DNA of 64,000 bases from Pseudomonas tohonis (GTDB lineage Bacteria > Pseudomonadota > Gammaproteobacteria > Pseudomonadales > Pseudomonadaceae): contig NZ_AP023189.1 in NCBI RefSeq assembly GCF_012767755.2, positions 2,046,001 through 2,110,000 of the forward strand, written 5' to 3'. Of this stretch, positions 15,427-24,219 are shown piece by piece (position 1 is the first letter of the stretch; each line of letters starts with the position of its first letter). The position numbers were made by a program, and so were the translations under genes. The notes under the pieces were generated by a model that did no database searches, was not told the origin of the DNA, and saw only the letters and a program-made list of their open reading frames with translations.

Positions 15427-17865
15427 TTGTCCCTTTCATCTTCCGGGCACGACGACAAGAGCCTCGGCCGCCTGCTGCTGGAGCTGTGCGTCCAGCTCGC
15501 GCTGACCCTCCTGCCCATCGTCCTCTGCGCCATGCTGCCCCTGCCGCTGTCGGCGGCCCTGGTGCTGCTGCACGTTCTCGCCCTGGGCCTGGCGGCATAC
15601 ACCGGGCGCGAGGCGCTGGCCCGGCGCATCAGTCCGCAACTGTCCTGCGCCATGATTGGCTTCGGCATCGGTGTGGGGCGGCTGCTGCCCGGCTACTGGG
15701 GCATCTTCGCCGGCATCGTCGCGGTCTTCATCGGCCTTGCCGCGGTGGCGGCGTGGGAGCGTCGCCTGGGCCTTGCCGAGCCGGAGCCGGGCGCCAACGC
15801 CTGGGGCAGCGGCGGCCCGTTGCTGACACCCGAAGGCGAACCCGTGCGCAGCTTCAACTGGGGCGAAATCGCCATGGGCGGGCCCGCCTGGTGCGACCAC
15901 CTGCTGCCCGACGGCGTGGTCCTGGAGGGGCTGGGCAGCTCGCTGTGCTTCTCCAGCGACGGCCGCTACCTGGCCGCGCCCATTCCCTCCCGGGGCGAGT
16001 GGGGCCTGGTGATCTTCGACCGCCAGCTGCGCCGCCTCCATCACTGCACCAACGGTCCGCAGTTCTGGGAGCTGGATGCCTTCGATGGCGAGGTGCTGCG
16101 CGGTCGCCACAGCCCACTGGTGTCCAACCAGGGCGTCGCGGCGCGCCTCGATACCTTGCTGGCCGATGCCCGCAGCGAAGACTTCATCGCCGTGGGCGAT
16201 CTCTGGCTCAGCCCGGACCGGGCCGCACACCTGCCCGCCGCGCGCGAGTTCCCCGCCCCGACGGGCAGCCACCTCCTGCGTGGCGCCCCCCACCTGCCGG
16301 GCACCCTGCGCGAGCTGGACAACCCCCTCGCGCCCCTGGCCAACCCCGCCTGCGAACTGGTGCTCGACGACGAGCCCAGCGGCCTGTTGCTGGCCGACGG
16401 CGAAGCGGTCATCTGGCGGCAGGATGGCAAGGCGCTGGTCTGCCGCGCGCGTCCCGTCGCCGAGCTGGAGCGGGGCTGGAGCAACGACTGCTGGTTGTGG
16501 GAGGAGGGCGAGGGCTGGCGCCTGCTCGACGAGCCCTGGCAGGCCCTGGAGGGCGAGCCCCGTCTCAACCTGGGCGCGCCATTGCGTATCGATGGGCGAC
16601 ACCTGTGGCGCGCCGCCTATCTCGATTTCGCCGGCACCGATCGCCTCGGCTTCGGCTATGGCTTGTACAGCATCCACAGCGACAGCGAGACCCTGGTCGG
16701 CGTCGATGAGCAGGGCCGTGCCCTGGCCGGCGAGCACCGGCTGACGCACTTGAGCCTCGGCGTCTCGCTGGACGGCGCGGGACGCAGCGGCGCCAGCCTG
16801 GAGCTGCAGCCCATGGCCAATGGCGAGGTTCCGCGCCTGGAGTGGCTGCGTGATGGCACGGACGGCCGTCAGGGCGCATTCGCCTGCCGCATCGGCGACT
16901 GGCTGCTCGACGGTGAATGGTGCCTGGACCACCGGGTTTCCGACTGCGGGCGTTACCTGGCCCTGGTGGCGTTCGCCGAGGCCCCGGCGGTGCCCCATCG
17001 CCTGGTGGTGGCGGATGTCCGCGAGCGTCGTCTGCTGGCGCTGGAACGCCCCTTGCTGATCGCCCGGCTGCACGACTTCCGCGAGGGCATCGTCAGCCTG
17101 GCCCATGTGCGCGGGCGCCTGCCCGAAGGGCGCGAATCCATTCCCCAGCAGCGCTTCACCGAAGCGGCCCCGGACCCACTGCGGGCTGTCACCTTCATGG
17201 CCGCTGGCGGCGAGCGTTTCTACTACGAGGTGGCGCAGGTGGCGGTCGACCCGGATGCGCTGCGCCTGGTGCCGACCTGGCGGCTGGCCGAGCGCCCGCC
17301 GGCTGCCAATGCGCTGGGGGATTTCGTCCTGCCTGCGCCCGGTGGCGGGGATGCCGCCTGGCTGTTCGGCTGCGAAAGCCGTTTCGCCGACAGCTACCTG
17401 CGTGAGCAGGAGCCCCGCATGGGCGGTTGCCTGCTCACCGCCTCCGGCTGCGCGATCGCCGACCTGGGGCCGGCGATGATCTGGTCGGCCGATGGCCGCT
17501 TCCTGGCGCTGACCCGTTTCGGCGAGTTCCACGACCCACGGGCCGGCAGCCATCCGCTCTGGCACCTGCTGGTGCTGGATACCCACGAACACCGCCTGTA
17601 TCGCTGCGCCGATCCCATCGGCCTTATGCCGCGCTTCGAAGGCTTCGATGGCGCGGGCCTGCGCATGCGCGTCCATGCCTACGCCCATGAGGTGGAAGAC
17701 GATGTCGGCGAACCGCGTCGTTTCAGCCTCGATGAGCTGCTGGCGCTGCGTGCCGAACCGCTGCGCCGCGAAGGGGACCTCTGGCTGCCCGATGCGGAGC
17801 GGGAGCGCGTCGACCTCTGGCAGCACCTGGATTCCACCCACCTCGACCCCTGGAGAGCCCCATGA
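15427..17865 (+). CDS. Uncharacterised 812-residue membrane protein with propeller-like domain
   Basis: I do not recognise a named family. TTG start with AAGGAG eight bases upstream. Two N-terminal hydrophobic hairpins (about residues 15-58 and 72-110) are followed by a large soluble region rich in Trp, Gly and Asp. It has recurring strands such as LCFSSDGRYLAAP (around 180) and MIWSADGRFLALT (around 690), suggesting WD40/TolB-like beta-propeller blades. No catalytic motif is seen. The next gene starts inside its stop (ATGA). Position after the VWA-sigma operon, with 59 bases between, leaves co-regulation possible. Likely an inner-membrane anchored protein; side of the membrane unclear. Confidence 0.7.
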   Translation: MSLSSSGHDDKSLGRLLLELCVQLALTLLPIVLCAMLPLPLSAALVLLHVLALGLAAYTGREALARRISPQLSCAMIGFGIGVGRLLPGYWGIFAGIVAVFIGLAAVAAWERRLGLAEPEPGANAWGSGGPLLTPEGEPVRSFNWGEIAMGGPAWCDHLLPDGVVLEGLGSSLCFSSDGRYLAAPIPSRGEWGLVIFDRQLRRLHHCTNGPQFWELDAFDGEVLRGRHSPLVSNQGVAARLDTLLADARSEDFIAVGDLWLSPDRAAHLPAAREFPAPTGSHLLRGAPHLPGTLRELDNPLAPLANPACELVLDDEPSGLLLADGEAVIWRQDGKALVCRARPVAELERGWSNDCWLWEEGEGWRLLDEPWQALEGEPRLNLGAPLRIDGRHLWRAAYLDFAGTDRLGFGYGLYSIHSDSETLVGVDEQGRALAGEHRLTHLSLGVSLDGAGRSGASLELQPMANGEVPRLEWLRDGTDGRQGAFACRIGDWLLDGEWCLDHRVSDCGRYLALVAFAEAPAVPHRLVVADVRERRLLALERPLLIARLHDFREGIVSLAHVRGRLPEGRESIPQQRFTEAAPDPLRAVTFMAAGGERFYYEVAQVAVDPDALRLVPTWRLAERPPAANALGDFVLPAPGGGDAAWLFGCESRFADSYLREQEPRMGGCLLTASGCAIADLGPAMIWSADGRFLALTRFGEFHDPRAGSHPLWHLLVLDTHEHRLYRCADPIGLMPRFEGFDGAGLRMRVHAYAHEVEDDVGEPRRFSLDELLALRAEPLRREGDLWLPDAERERVDLWQHLDSTHLDPWRAP

Positions 17866-18200
17866 CCGACAGCCCTTCCGCCATCTTCTCTCTGCTCAGC
17901 TCCATCGGCCTGCTGCCACTCGTCGTGGTCTGGCTGCTCGGCTGCGCCATGGCCGCGCGCTTCTGGCGTGCCCAGCCCCGCGCCGCCGGGCTGTGCCTGG
18001 CCAGCATGCTGATCCTGCTGGTATGGCAGGGCATGACCATCGGCCTGCACGCGCTGATCCCGATCCTGGCCTTCGATATCTGGCCCGACGCGGAGCCCAT
18101 GTACTTCTACGCGGTCATCAACCTGCTCGGCAGCCTGGTCCACACCCTGGCCTTCGGCCTGCTGATCTGGGCGGTGTTCACCGGCCGGGAAGGGGTGTGA
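17862..18200 (+). CDS. Small polytopic membrane protein
   Basis: Protein of 112 residues with three hydrophobic segments (about 14-33, 44-70 and 82-105). Contains motifs RAQPRAAGLCLASMLILLVWQG and WPDAEPMYFYAVINLLG, no known domain recognised. Overlaps the 812-residue gene by four bases (ATGA), so the two proteins are probably produced together and may interact. Function unknown. Confidence 0.7.
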   Translation: MTDSPSAIFSLLSSIGLLPLVVVWLLGCAMAARFWRAQPRAAGLCLASMLILLVWQGMTIGLHALIPILAFDIWPDAEPMYFYAVINLLGSLVHTLAFGLLIWAVFTGREGV

Positions 18201-18254
18201 AGCGTTGGCAAGTTCCGAAGCCCGGGGTTGCCAGGGCGGGATCGAGGGGCGAGC

Positions 18255-18860
18255 ATGGCCCCTCATGCCTTGCCTTGCACACTGCCCATGACCCGTTTTC
18301 CCTTCTACCTGCTGTTGCTCCTGGGCCTGCTCGCCGGCTGCGAGCAGGAAACGCCGCCCCCGCAGAAACCACCCGCCAGCCCGCCTCCAGTGACCGAGGT
18401 CGCGAAGCCTGAGCCTGCCGCCCCGGCCAAGGAGGCACCTGTGGCCAAGCCGACGAGCGAGCCCCCCAAGGTGGCGAGTGAGGCGCCCAAGCCCGTGGCC
18501 AAGGCCGAGTCCAAACCCGAAGCCAAGTCGCAAGCCAAGCCCAAGGTGGAGGCCAAGCCCTCGACCAAGGTGGCCCAGCCCGCCACCAGCCCGGCCGGCA
18601 ATGCGCGCAAGCCGGAGAAGACCGAACTGCCCAAGGCCCAGCTCGACCTGCGCCTGCCCAGGCACCTGGTGGACAAGCTCGAGCCCGAGATAGTCGAGGA
18701 GCGCAAGGCCGAGGAGCCCCTGCTGCCGCCGATGTTCACCGAGAAGGCGCCGGAGCAGGGCCCCTTCCAGCTCAACGGCAAGCTGCTGACCAACGAGAAG
18801 GAGGATGACTACTGGCGCTCCGTGGAGGGCGCCGAGCTGCAGTTCGAGTTCAAGCAGTAA
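18255..18860 (+). CDS. Pro/Lys/Ala-rich lipoprotein
   Basis: Predicted lipoprotein of about 201 residues. Signal peptide ends in lipobox GLLAGC; the next 90 residues are a repetitive Lys-Pro-Ala-Glu linker (PEAKSQAKPKVEAKPSTK), which could span the periplasm. The C-terminal part is a short conserved-looking domain (KAQLDLRLPRHLVDKLEPE ... FQLNGKLLTNEKEDDYWRS). The start at 18255 has GAGGGG five bases upstream; an inner Met at 18288 gives a more compact signal peptide but lacks a ribosome site. Function unknown. Confidence 0.7.
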   Translation: MAPHALPCTLPMTRFPFYLLLLLGLLAGCEQETPPPQKPPASPPPVTEVAKPEPAAPAKEAPVAKPTSEPPKVASEAPKPVAKAESKPEAKSQAKPKVEAKPSTKVAQPATSPAGNARKPEKTELPKAQLDLRLPRHLVDKLEPEIVEERKAEEPLLPPMFTEKAPEQGPFQLNGKLLTNEKEDDYWRSVEGAELQFEFKQ

Positions 18861-19163
18861 CGGGGCAGGCGGCGGCTGGACCCCGCCTCACCAGTTCACC
18901 TTTCGTACTCGCCGGCGGCTCCGCCGGTGGATGGAAAGAGCGCCATCCACCCTACACGCCGGTTGGCACTGTGGTTCGGGTTGGGCGCGGTGCCTTAGGT
19001 TGGCGCCGAGCGCAGCGAGGCCCGACACAGCCATGTCCGGTCCTGCGGCGGGCTCTCCCTGTGGGAGCGGCTTCAGCCGCGAAAGATCTGCAGCCGGCAC
19101 AGGGCGGGGAGTCGCCGGGTATGTCATCGCGAATGAATGCGCTCCCACGAGGGCAAGGGCGGA
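18861..19163. repeat. Intergenic repeat cluster between two operons
   Basis: No gene. It holds CCGGCGG-CT-CCGCCGG (18912-18927), inverted repeat GGTGGATGG (18926-18934) / CCATCCACC (18943-18951), and a REP-like pair at 19061-19082 (GTGGGAGCGGCTTCAGCCGC) and 19124-19149 (GCGAATGAATGCGCTCCCAC). It separates the convergent lipoprotein and atuH genes. Confidence 0.7.
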
Positions 19164-20990
19164 TCAGAAGCGGTACTCCCCGCTCTGGATCGCCTGGTGG
19201 AGGGTGCTGTCCAGCGGGCGGAACGCGTCTTCGCCGGGCAGGCGCACGAACAGCGGCTCGCTGACCTGGTTCGGGTCGAAGCCGTTCTTCTTGAGGTCGG
19301 TCTTCTTGTACTTGAAGGTCCCGGTGGTCTCGATTTCCTCCAGCAGGCGGATGAACAGCGGCGCCGCGTAAGGCGGCAGTTCACGGTCCAGGTGGGCGGC
19401 CACGGCCTGGGCGTCGAGCTGCGAGCCGCTGCCCAGGCGCAGCGCGGCCATGCCGCAGCGACCGTTGGTCCCGGGGATCTCCACGCCATAGACCACTGCG
19501 TCCTCGACACCGCCGAAGGCGCCCAGCACGCTTTCCACCTCGGTGGTGGAGACGTTCTCGCCCTTCCAGCGGAAGGTGTCGCCGAGGCGGTCGACGAACT
19601 GGGCGTGCTTGCAGCCGATGTCGCGCATCAGGTCGCCGGTGTTGAACCAGGCATCGCCCTTCTTGAACACGTCCCGCAGGATCACCGACTCGCTCTTGGC
19701 CGGGTCGGTGTAGCCGTCGAAGGGCCATTTGGCGCTGATCTCGCTGATCAGAAGGCCCGGCTCGCCCTTGCCGACCTTCTCCAGGTAGCCCTTGTGGTCG
19801 CGCACCGGGCGGTCGTTTTCGAGGTCGTAGCGGACGATGGCGTAGGTGGCCGGCGAGAAGCCCACGGTGTTGTCGAAGTTGAAGACGTTGGTGAAACCGA
19901 TGTTGCCCTCGCTGGAGGCATAGAACTCGGTGATGCGCTCGATGCCGAAGCGCTCCTTGAACTCGGCCCAGATGGCCGGTCGCAGGCCGTTGCCGATCAT
20001 GCAGGTGAGGGTGTTGTTGCGTTCCTCCTCGCTGGGCGGCTGGTTCAGCAGGTAGCGGCACAGCTCGCCGATGTAGCCGAAGCAGGTGGCCTGGTACTGC
20101 GCGACGTCCTTCCAGAAGCTGCTGGCGGAGAACTTGCGGCGCAGGGCGATGGCGGCGCCACCGGCCAGCACCGAGGCCCAGCTCACGGTGACCGCGTTGT
20201 TGTGATAGCAGGGCAGGGTCAGGTAGAAGACGTCGGTGTCCGTCAGCCCGAGGCCGGAGTGGCCGAAGCCGCCATAGGCCTTGATCCACTTGCCGTGGCT
20301 GAGGATCGAGGCCTTGGGCAGGCCCGTGGTGCCCGAGGTGTAGATGTAGAAGCAGGGGTCCTTGAGGCGCACCTTGGCGGTTTCCGCCGGATTGTCGGCG
20401 CTGTGCTCGCCCGCCATGCGCATCAGGTTGTTCCAGCCGCGCGGCGCCTGGCCCGGGTCGCGACGGGTGTCGGCGTCGTCGATCCAGTAGCGACGCCCGG
20501 CCGTATTGCCCAGTTCGGCCTCCACGTCCTCGAAGGCTTCGCGCAGTTCCTCGCCGACCAGGTAATGGGTGGCCTTCACCAGGGTCAGGCTGTGGGCCAG
20601 GACCTTGCCGCGCTGGGTGGTGTTGACCAGCGCGCCGATGGCGCCGAGCTTGGCCAGCGCCGCCAGCAGCGCGAGGACCTCGATGCGGTTCTCCAGCATC
20701 ACCGCCACCACCTTGCCGTGGGACACGCCCTCGGACTTGAGCGCGTGCGCCAGGCGGTTGGCCCAGGCGTTGAATTCGGCGTAGGTCAGGCGCCGGGTCT
20801 CGTCGATCACCGCCGGGCGCTGGGGGAATTTCTGCGCGGCACGCTCCAGGGCCCAGCCCAGGGACAGCGACTTCTCGCGGTTGCGGATGCCGGTGTAGTA
20901 CAGGCCCAGCAGCATGCGCGGCACACGGGGCAGATTGCCCGGAAGGCGGGCGAGGAAGCGGAACGGGGAAATCAGATCGGCCTGGGTCAT
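19164..20990 (-). CDS. atuH: AtuH, acyl-CoA synthetase (long-chain/very-long-chain type)
   Basis: Adenylate-forming CoA ligase of 608 residues. AMP-binding motif YIYTSGTTGLPKASI is present, along with later motifs YASSEGNIGF and NTGDLMRDIGCKHAQFVDRLGDTFRWKG, and C-terminal lysine in TGTFKYKKTDLKK. It is the very-long-chain acyl-CoA synthetase subtype. As last gene of the atu cluster it probably activates citronellate or geranate to its CoA ester. The start at 20990 is preceded by a GAGAG; the long open frame upstream is not coding. It is separated from atuG by 167 bases that include a GC hairpin (about 21112-21147). Confidence 0.9.
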   Translation of the reverse strand: MTQADLISPFRFLARLPGNLPRVPRMLLGLYYTGIRNREKSLSLGWALERAAQKFPQRPAVIDETRRLTYAEFNAWANRLAHALKSEGVSHGKVVAVMLENRIEVLALLAALAKLGAIGALVNTTQRGKVLAHSLTLVKATHYLVGEELREAFEDVEAELGNTAGRRYWIDDADTRRDPGQAPRGWNNLMRMAGEHSADNPAETAKVRLKDPCFYIYTSGTTGLPKASILSHGKWIKAYGGFGHSGLGLTDTDVFYLTLPCYHNNAVTVSWASVLAGGAAIALRRKFSASSFWKDVAQYQATCFGYIGELCRYLLNQPPSEEERNNTLTCMIGNGLRPAIWAEFKERFGIERITEFYASSEGNIGFTNVFNFDNTVGFSPATYAIVRYDLENDRPVRDHKGYLEKVGKGEPGLLISEISAKWPFDGYTDPAKSESVILRDVFKKGDAWFNTGDLMRDIGCKHAQFVDRLGDTFRWKGENVSTTEVESVLGAFGGVEDAVVYGVEIPGTNGRCGMAALRLGSGSQLDAQAVAAHLDRELPPYAAPLFIRLLEEIETTGTFKYKKTDLKKNGFDPNQVSEPLFVRLPGEDAFRPLDSTLHQAIQSGEYRF

Positions 20991-21111
20991 GGCTCTCGCA
21001 CTTTGTCGTTGTTGTGGGCAGGCAATGGCGCTTTCACGACTGTAGAAGCCGCTCAGGCAAAGCGGTATGACCGTGGCGCGGGGAACGCCGGGCAGATGGG
21101 CAAATAGCGAC

Positions 21112-21147
21112 GCCCGCCCCGCGCGGAGTCCGGCACGGGGCGGGGGT
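21112..21147 (-). terminator. GC hairpin between atuG and atuH
   Basis: Inverted repeat CCCGCCCCG / CGGGGCGGG just after the atuG stop on the minus strand, without a T-run. It may attenuate or protect transcript and lower atuH expression. Confidence 0.4.
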
Positions 21148-21157
21148 GGGCCGGGCT

Positions 21158-21982
21158 TCAGTCGAGGAACAGGTCCGGCACCAGGCTGCCGCCCTCGGGA
21201 TCGAAGCGGTAGTGCTCGAAGTCGGTCTGGCCCTGTTCGCGGAGGATCTCCTCGTCCACCAGCAGGCGGCCGGTGATGCTGCGCCCGGTGCTGGAGAGGA
21301 TGGCGTGGGCGGCGTCGGCCATGATCGCCGGGGTGCGCGAGCGCTTGAAGGCGTCGCGGCTGCCCAGCTCGAACTCGATGGCGGCGGTGGCGATCATGGT
21401 CTGCGGCCACAGTGAGTTGACGCTGATGCCGTATTTCTTGAACTCCTCGCTCATGCCCAGGGTGAGCATGCTCATGCCGTACTTGGTGACGGTGTAGGGG
21501 CCGTGCTGGGCGAACCACTTGGGCGCGAGGTTGAGTGGCGGGGAGAGGTTGAGGATGTGCCCGCCCGCGCTCTTCTTCAGGTAGGGCAGGGCGGCCTGGC
21601 TGCAGACCATCACCGCGCGGGTGTTGATCTGGTACAGCAGGTCGAAGCGCTTGGGCTCCAGTTGCTCGACGCCCACCAGCTTGATGGCGCCGGCGTTGTT
21701 CACCAGGGCGTCGATGCCGCCGAAGTGCCCGGCCGCCTGGGCCATGGCGTCACGCACCGCGGCTTCGTCGCGCACGTCCAGTTGCAGGGCCAGGGCCTTG
21801 CCACCCGCGGCCTCGACCTCCTCGGCCACGCTGAAGATGGTCCCGGCCAGCTTGGGATGGGGCTCGGCGCTCTTGGCGGCGATGACGATGTTGGCGCCAT
21901 CGGCAGCGGCGCGCAGGGCGATCTCGCGACCGATACCACGGCTGGCACCGGTGATGAACAGGGTTTTGGCAGAAAGGCTCAT
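21158..21982 (-). CDS. atuG: AtuG, short-chain dehydrogenase
   Basis: SDR-fold oxidoreductase of 274 residues with NAD(P) motif TGASRGIGREIA, NNAGAIKLVG, and active-site YTVTK. The serine region reads LNLSPPLNLAPKWF, as in the HSDL2-like SDR subgroup. In the acyclic-terpene pathway AtuG is assigned, with AtuB, to oxidation of citronellol/citronellal-type intermediates. AGGAG sits seven bases before the start. The gap to atuF (97 bases) is filled by a repeat. Confidence 0.88.
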   Translation of the reverse strand: MSLSAKTLFITGASRGIGREIALRAAADGANIVIAAKSAEPHPKLAGTIFSVAEEVEAAGGKALALQLDVRDEAAVRDAMAQAAGHFGGIDALVNNAGAIKLVGVEQLEPKRFDLLYQINTRAVMVCSQAALPYLKKSAGGHILNLSPPLNLAPKWFAQHGPYTVTKYGMSMLTLGMSEEFKKYGISVNSLWPQTMIATAAIEFELGSRDAFKRSRTPAIMADAAHAILSSTGRSITGRLLVDEEILREQGQTDFEHYRFDPEGGSLVPDLFLD

Positions 21983-22009
21983 TGCAGTGCTCCTGGTTGT
22001 TGTTGTCGG

Positions 22010-22094
22010 GCATGGAAGCCGGAAGCCGGAAGCTAGAAGCCGCCCGCACCAGCCTGCTCTTGTCTCCCAGCTTCAGGCTTCAAGCTTCAAGCTG
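22010..22094. repeat. GGAAGCC / GGCTTC repeat overlapping the 3' end of atuF
   Basis: Tandem GGAAGCC units (about 22010-22042) face GCTTCAAGCTTCAAGC-like units (about 22069-22094) in inverted orientation. The second arm contains the last codons and stop of atuF. Confidence 0.65.
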
Positions 22095-24071
22095 CTCTTG
22101 CACTTCCACCAACACCTGGCGGCTCTTGACCTGGTCGCCGGCGGTGGCCTGGACGCGGCGGACGATGCCGTCCACCCCCGCCTTGAGCGGGTGTTCCATC
22201 TTCATCGCTTCCAGCACCACCAGCAGTTGGCCCTTGGCGACGCGATCGCCTTCGCCCACGAGGACGTCGACGATCGCGCCGTCCATGGGGGCCTTGACGG
22301 TGCCGGAGCCGGCACCGCCCTGGCCGCCGGCCGGTTCATGGGTGATGTCCAGCAGTTCGACGTTGCCCTGTTGCCCGTGCAGCCACAGGCGCGGGCCGTC
22401 CAGGTGGTAGGCCAGGCGGCGGCGGATACCGTCCAGCTCCAGGGTGGCCCAGCGGCCATCGCTGGCGAGCAGGTGCAGGGCGATGGCCTGTTCGCCGATA
22501 CGGGCCAGCAGGCGCGGTTGCGGGCCGCTGGCTTCGACTTCCAGCTCCACCGCCAGCTTCTGCTCGCCCTGGCGCAGGACGAAGCGCCAGGGCGCGCTGC
22601 CGGCGCTGCGCCACCCGGCGAGGCCGGACTGGTGGGCGCGGGATTCGGCGGAAGCCTGATAGAGCAGGGCGGCCGCGACGGCCAGCTCGCTGGCCGGCAG
22701 CGGCTGCGGGGCGAGGCTCGGGTCGTTGGCGAAGTGCTCGCCGATGAAGGCCGTGGTGGCATGGCCGGCGGCGAATTCGGGGTGCGCCAGCAGGTTGGCG
22801 AGGAAGCGCTGGTTGCCCTTCACGCCCAGCAGCACGCAATCCTCGACGGCGCGTACCAGCTTGCGCCGGGCTTCGTCGCGGGTGGCGCCCCAGGCGATCA
22901 CCTTGGCCAGCATGGGGTCGTAGAAGGGCGTCACCGCCTGGCCTTCCACCAGGCCGTGGTCGATGCGGATGCCCGGCAGGAGGGCGGGCTCCCAGCGCAG
23001 CACGTCGCCGGTCTGCGGGAGGAAGTCGCTGGCCGGGTCCTCGGCGTACAGGCGCACCTCCATGGCGTGGCCGTCGAGGCGGATGTCGTCCTGGGCCAGC
23101 GGCAGCGGCTGGCCGGCGGCGACCTGGATCTGCCAGGCCACCAGGTCGAGCCCGGTGACCAGTTCGGTGACCGGGTGCTCCACCTGCAGGCGGGTGTTCA
23201 TTTCCAGGAAGTAGAAGCGGCCCTCGGCGTCGAGGAGGAATTCCACGGTGCCGGCGCCGGTGTAGTTGACCGAGGCCGCGGCCTTGACCGCGGCCTCGCC
23301 CATGGCGCGGCGCAGTTCCGGGGTCATCACCGGGCAGGGCGCTTCCTCCACCACCTTCTGGTGGCGGCGCTGCACCGAGCAGTCGCGCTCGCCCAGGTAG
23401 AGGAGGGTGCCCTGCTGGTCGCCGAACACCTGGATCTCCACGTGGCGCGGGCGGATCACCGCGCGTTCGAGGATCAGCTCGCCGGAGCCGAAGGCGTTCT
23501 GCGCTTCGGAGCGCGCGGTGCGGATCTGCGCGGCCAGTTCGCCGGCTTCGTGCACCAGGCGCATGCCGCGACCGCCGCCGCCGGCGCTGGCCTTGATCAT
23601 CAGCGGGTAGCCGATGCGCTCGGCCTCGCGGGCGAGGGTCGCGTCGTCCTGCTCGGCGCCCTCGTAGCCGGGGATGCAGGGCACGCCGGCTTCGAGCATG
23701 GCGATCTTCGACAGGCGCTTGCTGCCCATCAGGTGGATGGCTTCGACGCTGGGGCCGATGAAGACGATGCCGGCGGCCTCGCAGGCGCGGGCGAACTCGG
23801 CGTTCTCGGAAAGGAAGCCGTAGCCGGGGTGTACGGCGTCGGCGCCGGTGCGCCGGGCGGCATCGATGATCGCCTCGACCTTGAGGTAGGACTGCGCCAC
23901 CTGGGCCGGGCCGATGCACACCGCCTCGTCGGCGAGCTGCACGTGGCGGGCGTCGCGGTCGGCTTCGCTGTACACCGCCACGGTGCGGTAGCCGAGCGCT
24001 TGCGCGGTGCGCATCACCCGGCAGGCGATCTCGCCCCGGTTGGCGATCAGGATCTTGTTGAATGCGGGCAT
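22080..24071 (-). CDS. atuF: AtuF, geranyl-CoA carboxylase alpha (biotin) subunit
   Basis: Biotin carboxylase plus biotin carrier, 663 residues. N-terminal KILIANRGEIACRVMRTA, ATP-grasp glycine loop KASAGGGGRGMR, active-site region EMNTRLQVEHPVTE, and C-terminal carrier motif EAMKMEHP with biotinyl Lys624. With AtuC it carboxylates cis-geranyl-CoA to isohexenyl-glutaconyl-CoA. The start at 24071 has AGGAG eight bases upstream; more upstream frame is not needed. The last few residues (EQLEA) are encoded by a repeat element. 148 bases of repeats separate it from atuE. Confidence 0.93.
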   Translation of the reverse strand: MPAFNKILIANRGEIACRVMRTAQALGYRTVAVYSEADRDARHVQLADEAVCIGPAQVAQSYLKVEAIIDAARRTGADAVHPGYGFLSENAEFARACEAAGIVFIGPSVEAIHLMGSKRLSKIAMLEAGVPCIPGYEGAEQDDATLAREAERIGYPLMIKASAGGGGRGMRLVHEAGELAAQIRTARSEAQNAFGSGELILERAVIRPRHVEIQVFGDQQGTLLYLGERDCSVQRRHQKVVEEAPCPVMTPELRRAMGEAAVKAAASVNYTGAGTVEFLLDAEGRFYFLEMNTRLQVEHPVTELVTGLDLVAWQIQVAAGQPLPLAQDDIRLDGHAMEVRLYAEDPASDFLPQTGDVLRWEPALLPGIRIDHGLVEGQAVTPFYDPMLAKVIAWGATRDEARRKLVRAVEDCVLLGVKGNQRFLANLLAHPEFAAGHATTAFIGEHFANDPSLAPQPLPASELAVAAALLYQASAESRAHQSGLAGWRSAGSAPWRFVLRQGEQKLAVELEVEASGPQPRLLARIGEQAIALHLLASDGRWATLELDGIRRRLAYHLDGPRLWLHGQQGNVELLDITHEPAGGQGGAGSGTVKAPMDGAIVDVLVGEGDRVAKGQLLVVLEAMKMEHPLKAGVDGIVRRVQATAGDQVKSRQVLVEVQEQLEA

Positions 24072-24135
24072 CTTCGTGCTCCTGCTGGGGGACCGGAGGG
24101 CATCCGGGGCCCGGACTGTGTGCGTTCGGTGTTGC

Positions 24136-24211
24136 GGTGGATGTGAAGAGCGACATCCACCTGCGGGTGCCACGGTGTTGCATGGGGTGGATCGCGCTTT
24201 ATCGATCCACC
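24136..24211. repeat. Two GGTGGAT / ATCCACC palindromes between atuE and atuF
   Basis: Inverted repeats GGTGGATGT-N8-ACATCCACC (24136-24161) and GGTGGATCG-N8-CGATCCACC (24186-24211). Same family as the element at 18926-18951. They may act as RNA stabilisers or partial terminators inside the operon. Confidence 0.7.
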
Positions 24212-24219
24212 ACTGGTGT

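Noticed and set aside
20991..21518. N-terminal extension of AtuH
   Set aside because: It would cross the atuG gene in another frame; the AtuH family N-terminus starts at 20990.
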